Source of the DNA: Mycolicibacterium austroafricanum | Lineage (GTDB): Bacteria > Actinomycetota > Actinomycetes > Mycobacteriales > Mycobacteriaceae | Length of the DNA stretch: 41,866 bases | Assembly (NCBI RefSeq): GCF_902705885.1 | Contig: NZ_CACSIP010000013.1 | Location: 70,854 to 112,719, forward strand | Reading direction: 5' to 3' | Shown: piece by piece, positions 8,609-16,176 of the stretch | Layout: every line of letters begins with the position of its first letter | How positions within the stretch are numbered: position 1 is the stretch's first letter | Translations under genes and position numbers: made by a program | Notes under the pieces: generated by a model | Database searches by the model: none | Seen by the model: only the letters and a program-made list of their open reading frames with translations | What the model was told of the DNA's origin: nothing

Positions 8609-9375
8609 GAACGTTCCGGGTCCGCAGCGGCGACCTGCCGCGAAATCGTCGGCGTGCCACCGTCTCTGATCCGCGGCCTGGCGGACGGGACGGCCACTGG
8701 CGCTGTCGACCTCGCGAGCTCGGTGGCGGTCTTGGCCTGGATCAGCGCGATCACGGCCTGCTGATGCCGCTCGGTGCCGAACGAGTTGAGGGCGAACGCC
8801 AGCTTGGTGTCGACGAACTCGACGGAGCGCTCCAGCTCGCCGGTCGGACGGGCGACGTGGTGGGCGTCCTCACCGGGCACGGCTTCCTCACCGGGCACGG
8901 CGTACCACTTGTGAGCGACGACGCCGAGCGCAAGCGAGAAGCACGGGACCAGCACGACGGCGAACATCGTTCCGAGCGCGCCGTCGAACGTCACCGACCC
9001 GAAGACGCTCAACACCACCGACAGCGCGAGGGCACCGAACAGCCGAAGCGCGGGCGGTATCTCGGCGACGATGCGCCACCCGAACGTGACGAGGCGGGCA
9101 AAGGCCTTGACGAAGGCCGCACCGAATCGGGCCACCCGCACACCGAAGCGGGACATCGCCGAGCCGGCGGTGGTCGCGAACCGCCCGAACTCGGCGGCGT
9201 AGTCCCGCGGTGGACGGGCCGGTTTCGGGGTCGGTTCCTGCCGAGGTTCGGGTTGTTCCTGCGCCGTGTCGGGCTGTGCCGCCGGCTGTTCTGCGAGTGC
9301 TACTGCCACAGTGCCGGCTCGAGCCGTCGGCCTCTCGTCGATCGCGCCGATGCTAACCACTTCTGCATCATCCAT
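8605..9375 (-). CDS. Two-helix membrane protein with Pro/Gln-rich N-terminus, function unknown
   Basis: About 256 residues. Residues 1-60 are low-complexity and rich in Pro, Gln, Glu and Ala. An amphipathic stretch follows with repeated RFG/ARFG/AFAR patterns. Two transmembrane helices lie in the middle (RLFGALALSVVLSVFGSV and GTMFAVVLVPCFSLALGVVA) with a short turn between them, so both termini are probably on the same side of the membrane. The C-terminal 90 residues (GELERSVEFVDTKLAFALNSF...) look helical and end in a basic, disordered tail. The ATG at 9375 is preferred over a GTG at 9381. It sits 54 bp after the ABC exporter operon on the same strand and overlaps the next gene by 4 bp. I do not recognise the family. 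Confidence 0.72.
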   Translation of the reverse strand: MDDAEVVSIGAIDERPTARAGTVAVALAEQPAAQPDTAQEQPEPRQEPTPKPARPPRDYAAEFGRFATTAGSAMSRFGVRVARFGAAFVKAFARLVTFGWRIVAEIPPALRLFGALALSVVLSVFGSVTFDGALGTMFAVVLVPCFSLALGVVAHKWYAVPGEEAVPGEDAHHVARPTGELERSVEFVDTKLAFALNSFGTERHQQAVIALIQAKTATELARSTAPVAVPSARPRIRDGGTPTISRQVAAADPERS

Positions 9376-9435
9376 TAACACCCGTCACAGGTACACCTGA
9401 CGCGCCGTGTCCGGAGCAGAAACCGCGTGAGGCGG

Positions 9436-11337
9436 TCAGGCCAGTGACTGCACCCACGACTGGTGCAGTGCGGCGTAATGGCCGCCCTCACGGGAGGTGA
9501 GCTCTTCCGGCGACCCGTCCTCGACGATGCGGCCGTGCTCGAGCACCAGCACCCGGTCGGCGATCTGCACCGTCGACAACCGGTGGGCGATCACCAGCGC
9601 GGTCCGGTCGGCCAACACCGTCTCCAGGGCCCGTTGCACCATCCGCTCGCTCGGAATGTCCAGCGACGACGTCGCCTCGTCGAGGATCAGAACCGCGGGA
9701 TCGGCCAGGAACGCCCGCGCGAACGCGACGAGCTGCCGCTGCCCCGCCGACAGCCGCCCGCCCCGCTTGGCGACGTCGGTGTCGTATCCCTCGGGCAGGG
9801 CCTCGATGAAGCTGTGCGCGCCCACCGCCTCGGCCGCGCCCCGGACCTCTTCGTCGGTGGCATCCGGTCTACCGAAGCGGATGTTGTCGGCGACGGTGCC
9901 GTCGAACATGAAGTTCTCCTGCGTCACCATCACCGCGTGGCGGCGCAGTTCGGCCTGTGTCATCTGGCGCAGGTCCACCCCGTCGAGCGTCACCGATCCC
10001 GACACCGGGTCGTAGAACCGGGTGACCAGTTTGGCGATCGTCGTCTTGCCCGCACCCGTGGTGCCGACCAGGGCCACCGTCTGGCCTGCCGGCACCACCA
10101 GGTCCAGGCCGGGCAACACCGGCCGGCCCCGTGCATACTCGAAATACACGTCGTCGAAGGCGATCTCGCCGCGGACCGGGTCGAGGGTGACGGGGTGCTC
10201 GGGGTCCCTGATGCCCGGCTTCTCGGCGAGCACGCCGGCGAGTTTCTCCAGCGCCGACGAGGCTGACTGGAAGGTGTTGAAGAACTGCGAGATCTCCTGC
10301 ATCGGCTCGAAGAACATCCGCAGGTAGAGCAGGAACGCGGTCAGCGTGCCGATCGTCATCTCGCCCTGCAGCACCCGGTAGCCGCCGTAGAGCAGCACCA
10401 CCCCGGTGGTCAGGTTGCCGACCAGCTTGACGCCCGGCATGAACACCGCCAGCAGCCGAAACGTCTTCTCGTTGATCACCCGGTAGCGGTCGGCGACGTC
10501 TTCGAAGATCTCCTGGTTGCGCGGCTCGCGCCGGTAGGCCTGGACCGCCTTGATCCCGGTCATCGTCTCCACGAACTGGACGATGACCAGCGCCGAGATC
10601 TCGCGCACCTCGCGGTAGATCTTCGACGAGCGATCGTGGAACCACCAGACCAGCACCACCAGCACGGGGAATGCCGCCAGGCACATCAGCCCGAGTTTGG
10701 CGTCGAGCACCACCAGCAGAACCGCGGTGCCGAACAGCGTGAGCACCGCGGTGATCAGGCTGTCGAACCCGGTTTCCAGCATGTCCTGGATGGCCTCGAC
10801 GTCGTTGGTGGATCGGCTCACCACCCGGCCGGAGGTGTAGCGGTCGTGAAACGCGATGTCCAGACGGCCGAAATGGCGGAACACCCGCCGGCGCAGCTCA
10901 CGCAGCACCTTCTGGCCGATGCGCCCGGAACGACGCAGGAAGAACATCCGGCTGACCGCCTGCACCACCACCACGGCGCACAACGCGCCGACGATCATCA
11001 GCAGGGTGTTCGCCGGGCCCCCGTCGACCAGCGGCGGGATCCCGTCGTCGATGCCCTTCTGCACCAGCAGCGGAACCGACAGCCGGGCAACGTTCTCCAC
11101 GACGACGACGACGGCCAGTGCCGACAAGCTCCACTTGTACGGCCGCAGCAGCGAACCCAGCAGCGCCCGCGCTTCGCGCCGTCGCGGCACCGTCTCATCG
11201 ATCGGCAGGTCACCCTGCTCGTCGAACTTGCCGCGCCAGTCGGTGGTCGTCTTCTCCTCGCGCGAGCGCTCGTCGGTGGTCGTCTTCTCCTCGCGCGAGC
11301 GCTCGTCGGTGGTCGTCTTCTCCTCGCGCGCGCTCAC
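9436..11337 (-). CDS. ABC exporter half-transporter, canonical-Glu subunit of a probable heterodimer
   Basis: A 633-residue type IV ABC exporter (TMD fused to NBD). Six helices occupy about 65-350. In the NBD, Walker A is GTTGAGKTT (425-433), Q-loop Gln473, signature LSAGQ (529-533), Walker B VLILDE with catalytic Glu554 and H-loop His585. The signature deviates from LSGGQ at the third position. Its upstream neighbour has the complementary defect (Asp for the catalytic Glu), so the pair fits a heterodimer with one weak ATP site. The GTG start overlaps the stop of the upstream gene by 4 bp. Residues 1-36 are three tandem copies of REEKTTTDERS, encoded by a 33-bp DNA repeat and unlikely to be part of the transporter fold. 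The exported substrate is not apparent. Confidence 0.93.
   Translation of the reverse strand: MSAREEKTTTDERSREEKTTTDERSREEKTTTDWRGKFDEQGDLPIDETVPRRREARALLGSLLRPYKWSLSALAVVVVVENVARLSVPLLVQKGIDDGIPPLVDGGPANTLLMIVGALCAVVVVQAVSRMFFLRRSGRIGQKVLRELRRRVFRHFGRLDIAFHDRYTSGRVVSRSTNDVEAIQDMLETGFDSLITAVLTLFGTAVLLVVLDAKLGLMCLAAFPVLVVLVWWFHDRSSKIYREVREISALVIVQFVETMTGIKAVQAYRREPRNQEIFEDVADRYRVINEKTFRLLAVFMPGVKLVGNLTTGVVLLYGGYRVLQGEMTIGTLTAFLLYLRMFFEPMQEISQFFNTFQSASSALEKLAGVLAEKPGIRDPEHPVTLDPVRGEIAFDDVYFEYARGRPVLPGLDLVVPAGQTVALVGTTGAGKTTIAKLVTRFYDPVSGSVTLDGVDLRQMTQAELRRHAVMVTQENFMFDGTVADNIRFGRPDATDEEVRGAAEAVGAHSFIEALPEGYDTDVAKRGGRLSAGQRQLVAFARAFLADPAVLILDEATSSLDIPSERMVQRALETVLADRTALVIAHRLSTVQIADRVLVLEHGRIVEDGSPEELTSREGGHYAALHQSWVQSLA
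11240..11330. repeat. 33-bp tandem repeat, two full copies plus a 25-bp third
   Basis: Copies lie at 11240-11272, 11273-11305 and 11306-11330. On the minus strand each contains GACGAGCGCTCGCGCGAGGA and encodes DERSREEKTTT at the N-terminus of the ABC exporter. The copies appear identical, which suggests recent expansion. The core resembles single-copy motifs at 16147-16167 and 32623-32644. Confidence 0.93.
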
Positions 11338-13259
11338 CGGCCCTCCAGCACTCGGTCTTCGAGCTGCGAACGCGCATCGTCGTCATCGCCTTCGATCCGC
11401 GCGACCGGCTTGTCGGCCTCCCAGACACAATCACGCTCGGCGCCGTCGTCGAGCTCGTCGTCGGCGGCCAGCAGGTACCGGTATTCGGGAACCTCGCTGA
11501 GCATCTCCGCGTGGGTACCGACGTGGGTGATGGTGCCGTCCTGCAGCAACGCCACCCGGTCGGCGAGCATCACCGTCGACGCCCGGTGCGCCACCACGAT
11601 GCCGGTCACGTCATGGAGCACCCGGCGCAGCGCCTCCTCGACCACCGCCTCGGTATGGACGTCCAGCGCGGACAGCGTGTCGTCGAGCACCAGGATCCTC
11701 GGATCAGCCAGGATCGCGCGGGCCAGCGAAAGCCGTTGGCGCTGACCACCGGACAGGCTCATCCCCTGCTCGCCGATGCGGGTGTCCAAGCCGAACGGCA
11801 GGTCGTAGACGAACTGCGCCGCGGCCACGTCGATCGCCTGGCGCAGCTCGGCGTCGGTGGCGCCCGGACGACCCAGCCGCAGGTTCTCCGCGACCGACAT
11901 CGAGAACAGCGTCGGATCCTCGAACGCGGTGGCCACCGCGTCCCGCAGCGCATCGAGGGACAACTCGCGGATGTCCTGGGCGTCGATGCGGATCTCCCCT
12001 TCGCTGACGTCGTACAACCGCGAGATCAGTCCGATCAGCACCGACTTGCCCGCACCGGTGGCGCCGACGAGCGCCAGCGTCTCCCCGGGTTCGACGGTGA
12101 CGGTGACGTGTCGCAGCACCCAGTCCTCGGCTCCCGCTGCTTCGTCCGGCCCGCCGGACGCGGGGAACTTGAAGCCGACGTCGATGAGCTCGAGCCGCCC
12201 GCCTCGCGGCGTCTGGTCCCGTGGGCCGTCGGTGATGTCGCGGGGTGCGTCGAAGATCTCGGCGATGCGGTTGGCCGCGGTGAAGGACTCCTGCGTCATC
12301 GACAGCAGAAAACCCAACGAGGCGATCGGCCACACCAGGGACAACATCATCGTGATGAAGGCGACCAGCGTGCCCATCGTGACGTACCCGTGGCCGGCGG
12401 CGTATGCGCCGAAACCGAGCACGACGATCAGCGTCAGGTTCGGGATGATCTCCAACAACGTCCAGAACTTCGCCGACACCGACACCCGGCGCACCTGGGT
12501 GTCGTACAGATCCGTGAGTTGGTCGTCGAACCGCTGGTAGACGTAGTCCTCGCGGCCGAACGACTTGACGACCCGAAGACCGAGGGCCGACTCCTCGACG
12601 TGTGTGGCCACGTGGCCGGCCTGGTCCTGGGCCTGTCGCGACAGCCGGGTGTATTCCTGCTGGAAGTGCAGCACCGTCAGCGTGATCGGGACGATCGACA
12701 CCAGCACGACCACCCCGAGCGGCCAGTACATCGCCAGCAGGATCGAGGTGACCACCACGATCTGCAGGACGTTGAGCATCAGGAAGATCAGCCCGAACGA
12801 CATGAACCGGCGAATCGTGCCCAGATCGTTCATGATCCGCGACAGCAGCTGACCGGACTGCCACCGGCCGTGAAACGACATCGGCAGGATCTGCAGCCGC
12901 GCATAGAGGTCCTTGCGGATGTCGGCCTCGACACCCATCGTCGCGCGCGACACCAGCCAGCGCCGGATGAACCACAGCACCGCCTCGGCGACGCCCACCG
13001 CCATCGCCGCGGCGCCGACCACCCACAGCCCCTGCTGGTCCTGATGACGGACCGGGCCGTCGATGACCGCCTTCGTCATCAGCGGGATGGCCACGGTGGC
13101 GCCCAGGCTGGCGAGCGCGGTGACGATCATCGCGATCCAGCGCACCCGGTAGGGCATCAGGTACGGCAGCATCCGCCACAGGTCCGAGCTGGGCCTGACA
13201 CGCCTGGCCGGCGGGCCGATTGCGGGCGCAGCCCGAAGCGCGTTCAAGGAGTCACTCAC
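11334..13259 (-). CDS. ABC exporter half-transporter with degenerate catalytic site
   Basis: A 641-residue TMD-NBD protein. The helices span about 40-325. Walker A is GATGAGKS (399-406) and the signature LSGGQ (502-506) is intact. Walker B, however, reads LVLDD, with Asp527 in place of the catalytic Glu, and the Q-loop position is Glu447 (AFEDPT) instead of Gln. His558 of the H-loop is present. Asp at the Walker B position with a deviating partner signature is the known pattern of heterodimeric exporters such as TM287/288 and BmrCD. The C-terminal 60 residues (DDELDDGAERDC onward) are acidic and probably disordered. The gene overlaps the upstream ABC gene by 8 bp and the downstream one by 4 bp, so all three form one operon. 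Confidence 0.93.
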   Translation of the reverse strand: MSDSLNALRAAPAIGPPARRVRPSSDLWRMLPYLMPYRVRWIAMIVTALASLGATVAIPLMTKAVIDGPVRHQDQQGLWVVGAAAMAVGVAEAVLWFIRRWLVSRATMGVEADIRKDLYARLQILPMSFHGRWQSGQLLSRIMNDLGTIRRFMSFGLIFLMLNVLQIVVVTSILLAMYWPLGVVVLVSIVPITLTVLHFQQEYTRLSRQAQDQAGHVATHVEESALGLRVVKSFGREDYVYQRFDDQLTDLYDTQVRRVSVSAKFWTLLEIIPNLTLIVVLGFGAYAAGHGYVTMGTLVAFITMMLSLVWPIASLGFLLSMTQESFTAANRIAEIFDAPRDITDGPRDQTPRGGRLELIDVGFKFPASGGPDEAAGAEDWVLRHVTVTVEPGETLALVGATGAGKSVLIGLISRLYDVSEGEIRIDAQDIRELSLDALRDAVATAFEDPTLFSMSVAENLRLGRPGATDAELRQAIDVAAAQFVYDLPFGLDTRIGEQGMSLSGGQRQRLSLARAILADPRILVLDDTLSALDVHTEAVVEEALRRVLHDVTGIVVAHRASTVMLADRVALLQDGTITHVGTHAEMLSEVPEYRYLLAADDELDDGAERDCVWEADKPVARIEGDDDDARSQLEDRVLEGR

Positions 13260-15240
13260 TTAGAACATCTTCCCATTGCGCGCAACCGATTAACCCCTCC
13301 GCCGGAATTGCATTCCGTGCGCAAGAAGGCGAGTGAGGACCACGCGGAACACAGTTCCGGCGGGAGGTGCCGAACTGGGTGCGGTACAGCTCGGCGTACC
13401 GGCCGCCGCGGGACAGCAGCTGCTCATGGGTGCCACGCTCCACGATCCGTCCGTCCTCGACGACCAGGATCACGTCGGCGGCCCGCACCGTGGACAGCCG
13501 GTGGGCGATGACGATCGACGTCCGGCCGGCCAGCGCCTCCGCCAGCGCCTGCTGCACCGCGACCTCCGACTCCGAGTCCAGCGACGCCGTCGCCTCGTCG
13601 AGGACCACCACCTGCGGGGACGCCAGCAGCACCCGCGCGATCGTCAGCCGCTGCCGCTGCCCACCGGACAGCCGGTAGCCGCGCTCACCCACCACCGTGT
13701 CCAGCCCGTCGGGCATGTCGGCGACGAGGTCGGCGAGCCGGGCCCGGTCCAGCGCCTCCCACAGCTGGTCGTCGGTCGCGTGTGGCGCGGCCAACAACAG
13801 GTTCGACCGGATCGACTCGTGGAACAGGTGGCCGTCCTGGGTGACCATGCCGACGGTGTCCTTCAGCGACGCGAACGTCAGGTCGCGCACGTCGACCCCG
13901 TTCAGCCGCACGGCGCCGGAGTCGACGTCGTACAGCCGCGCCAGCAGAGCCGCCGTCGTGGACTTGCCGGCTCCGGAGGATCCGACCAGCGCCACCATCT
14001 GACCCGGCTGGGCGGTGAACGACATGCCGTGCAGCACCTCCTCGCCGCCACGGTCGTCCAGCTCGGCCACCTCCTCCAGCGAGGCCAGCGACACCTTGTC
14101 CGCGGCCGGGTAGGAGAACCGGACAGAATCGAATTCCACGGCGACCCCCGCGTGATCCGGCCCGGCCGGGACGACGGTCGCACCCGGCCGCTCCCGGATC
14201 AGTGGAACCAGATCCAGCACCTCGAAGACCCGCTCGAAGCTGACCAACGCGGTGGCGACCTCCACCCGCGCATTGGCCAGCGCGGTCAGCGGCGCGTACA
14301 GCCGGGTGAGCAGCAGCGCCAGCGACACGATCGCGCCGGCCTGCAGCTGCCCGCCGATGGCCAGCGCCCCGCCCAGTCCGTACACCAGCGCCAGGGCCAG
14401 CGCCGACATCAGCGTCAGCGAGTTCATGAACGTCGCCTGCAGCATCGCGGTACGCACCCCGATGTCGCGCACCCGCCCGGCCCGCACCCGGAACTCCCGG
14501 GATTCGCTGGTCGCGTCGCCGAACAGCTTCACCAGCGTCGCCCCCGGCGCGGAGAACCGCTCGGTCATCTGGGTGTTCATCGTCGCGTTGTGCGCGGCCG
14601 CCTCCCGCGACAGCCGGGCCATCGTGACGCCGATCCGACGGGCCGGAATCAGGAACAGCGGCATCAGCGCCAGCGAGGCCAACGTGATCTGCCACGAGAT
14701 GCTCAGCATCACCGCCAGCGTCAGCGTCAGCGTGACGAGGTTGGACACCACCCCGGACAGCGTGTCGGAGAACGCCCGCTGAGCGCCCATCACGTCATTG
14801 CCCAGCCGGCTCACCAGAGCGCCGGTTCTTGTTCGGGTGAAAAATGCCACCGGCATCCGCTGGACGTGGTCGAAGACCGCGGTGCGCAGATCGAGGATCA
14901 GACCTTCGCCGATCCTCGAGGACAACCAGCGCGTGACCAACGACACGCCCGCTTCGGCGACAGCGACAACGGCGATCACCACGGCCAGCGCCACGACCAC
15001 CGCCGAACTGCCCGCCCCGGTGATCTCATCAACGACACGCCCCGCCAACAGGGGCGTCACCACGGTCAGTACCGCGCCGATGACGCTGACCCCCAGGAAC
15101 ACGGCCAGCCTGCGGTGATGCCGCGCGGCGAACCGCCAGATCCGGCGCAGCAGGCGGCGGTCGGTCAGCGATCGCAGATCTCCGCCCCGCGCCCGCGTCT
15201 GCCGGTACAGCGATTGCCGGGCCACCGTTTCCAAACTCAT
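13252..15240 (-). CDS. ABC exporter, canonical, with a repeat-encoded C-terminal tail
   Basis: First gene of the three-gene ABC operon, 662 residues from the ATG at 15240. Six helices lie within about 45-325. NBD motifs are canonical: Walker A GSSGAGKST (420-428), Q-loop Gln468, LSGGQ (524-528), Walker B VVVLDE with Glu549, and His580. It can therefore hydrolyse ATP at both sites as a homodimer. The fold should end near GGRYAELYRTQFG (612-624). The last 38 residues are read mostly from a long inverted repeat (13296-13367), giving a Cys/Pro/Arg-rich tail (RRNCVPRGPHSPSC) with no transporter counterpart. A TTG 21 nt upstream is possible but would place the start inside the promoter hexamer. Substrate unknown. 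Confidence 0.92.
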   Translation of the reverse strand: MSLETVARQSLYRQTRARGGDLRSLTDRRLLRRIWRFAARHHRRLAVFLGVSVIGAVLTVVTPLLAGRVVDEITGAGSSAVVVALAVVIAVVAVAEAGVSLVTRWLSSRIGEGLILDLRTAVFDHVQRMPVAFFTRTRTGALVSRLGNDVMGAQRAFSDTLSGVVSNLVTLTLTLAVMLSISWQITLASLALMPLFLIPARRIGVTMARLSREAAAHNATMNTQMTERFSAPGATLVKLFGDATSESREFRVRAGRVRDIGVRTAMLQATFMNSLTLMSALALALVYGLGGALAIGGQLQAGAIVSLALLLTRLYAPLTALANARVEVATALVSFERVFEVLDLVPLIRERPGATVVPAGPDHAGVAVEFDSVRFSYPAADKVSLASLEEVAELDDRGGEEVLHGMSFTAQPGQMVALVGSSGAGKSTTAALLARLYDVDSGAVRLNGVDVRDLTFASLKDTVGMVTQDGHLFHESIRSNLLLAAPHATDDQLWEALDRARLADLVADMPDGLDTVVGERGYRLSGGQRQRLTIARVLLASPQVVVLDEATASLDSESEVAVQQALAEALAGRTSIVIAHRLSTVRAADVILVVEDGRIVERGTHEQLLSRGGRYAELYRTQFGTSRRNCVPRGPHSPSCARNAIPAEGLIGCAQWEDVLSE
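13296..13367. repeat. Long imperfect inverted repeat, element B
   Basis: Arms at 13296-13317 (CCTCCGCCGGAATTGCATTC...) and 13345-13367, with a 27-nt loop. The arms pair with a few mismatches and one extra base. Arm sequence and loop length match element A at 17526-17594, so the two are copies of one element. It lies within the 3' end of the ABC gene and supplies most of its C-terminal tail. Confidence 0.85.
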
Positions 15241-15246
15241 GTTTTC

Positions 15247-15252
15247 ACCGTA
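15247..15252 (-). promoter_or_regulatory. Predicted leaderless -10 of the ABC operon
   Basis: TACGGT on the minus strand, then 6 nt (GAAAAC), then the ATG of the first ABC gene. A GGTGA within the same bases could act as a Shine-Dalgarno sequence instead, if transcription began further upstream. Confidence 0.42.
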
Positions 15253-15436
15253 GAACCTCAACGATGGATGAGGTCAAAGCCTTCCCCGGCGGTGATCGGT
15301 GATCATTCGATGACGAGGTCCGGGTTTTGCCGGGCTGGTGCGGGCAGACAGCGCCAATAGTCGGATCTCGTGCGCTGGCGCCGCCGAACGCACAGCCTCC
15401 CCCAGCCTGGGCCTCGCATCGGGCAAGATTGCAGGC

Positions 15437-16138
15437 ATGGACAGTGGTGTGGGGTCGCCCAGAGTGCTCGTGGTCGACGACGATCCCGACGTCCTGGCCT
15501 CGCTGGAGCGGGGACTGCGACTGTCCGGGTTCGAGGTGTTCACCGCGGTTGATGGGGCCGAGGCGTTGCGCAGCGCGACCGAGACCCGTCCCGACGCGAT
15601 CGTGCTCGACATCAACATGCCGGTGCTCGACGGCGTCTCGGTGGTGACCGCGCTGCGCGCGATGGACAACGATGTGCCGGTGTGCGTGCTGTCGGCGCGC
15701 TCGTCGGTCGACGACCGGGTGGCGGGGCTGGAGGCCGGCGCCGACGACTACCTGGTCAAGCCGTTCGTGCTGGCCGAGCTGGTGGCTCGGGTGAAGGCGC
15801 TGCTGCGCAGGCGGGGCTCGACGGCGACGTTCTCGTCGGAGACCATTGCGGTCGGCCCGCTCGAGGTCGACATCCCCGGCAGGCGGGCGCGGGTCGACGG
15901 GGTCGACGTCGATCTGACCAAGCGGGAGTTCGACCTGCTCGCGGTGCTCGCCGAGCACAAGACCGCCGTGCTGTCCCGCGCCCAGCTGCTCGAGCTGGTC
16001 TGGGGTTACGACTTCGCGGCAGACACCAACGTCGTCGATGTCTTCATCGGGTATCTGCGACGCAAACTCGAGGCCAATGGGGCACCGCGGCTGCTGCACA
16101 CCGTCCGCGGCGTGGGGTTCGTCCTCAGACAGCAGTAG
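15437..16138 (+). CDS. prrA: Response regulator PrrA
   Basis: An OmpR/PhoB-family regulator of 233 residues. The receiver domain (9-125) has the acidic pocket VVDDD (13-16) and phosphoacceptor Asp58 in VLDINMP, with Lys in LVKPF near 109. The winged-helix DNA-binding domain (about 135-230) ends [13 protein letters not shown]. The sequence is nearly identical to M. tuberculosis PrrA as I recall it, apart from the first few residues. PrrA is essential in M. tuberculosis and has been linked to early intracellular adaptation and to nitrogen limitation. The ATG at 15437 is preferred over upstream in-frame starts because the homolog begins there; CAAGAT lies 7 nt before it as a weak leaderless -10. 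prrB follows after 38 bp. Confidence 0.97.
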   Translation: MDSGVGSPRVLVVDDDPDVLASLERGLRLSGFEVFTAVDGAEALRSATETRPDAIVLDINMPVLDGVSVVTALRAMDNDVPVCVLSARSSVDDRVAGLEAGADDYLVKPFVLAELVARVKALLRRRGSTATFSSETIAVGPLEVDIPGRRARVDGVDVDLTKREFDLLAVLAEHKTAVLSRAQLLELVWGYDFAADTNVVDVFIGYLRRKLEANGAPRLLHTVRGVGFVLRQQ

Positions 16139-16146
16139 GTTGCCGT

Positions 16147-16167
16147 GATGAGCGCTTGCGCGAAGAA
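16147..16167 (+). repeat. Dispersed junction motif between prrA and prrB
   Basis: GATGAGCGCTTGCGCGAAGA occurs in the 38-bp gap ahead of the prrB GTG. It differs by three bases from the motif at 32623-32644 (minus strand) and resembles the core of the 33-bp repeat at 11240-11330. Confidence 0.6.
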
Positions 16168-16176
16168 CCCACAGTC

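Noticed and set aside
11240..11330. Possible CRISPR array because of regularly spaced repeats.
   Set aside because: Repeats are directly adjacent without spacers, in frame in a coding region, and no cas genes are nearby.
15290..15312. TGATC-GGT-GATCA palindrome before prrA as a PrrA box.
   Set aside because: PrrA sites are not known to me in that form and the arms are only 5 bp, so I make no call.
11118..15360. Very long plus-strand open frames (797 and 675 codons) opposite the ABC exporters.
   Set aside because: They are antisense shadows produced by GC-rich codons; their products are Arg/His/Gln-rich, show no domains, and the minus strand encodes complete ABC motifs.
15682..16176. Upstream extension of prrB (612 codons).
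   Set aside because: It lies out of phase over prrA and the protein homology starts at the GTG at 16177.
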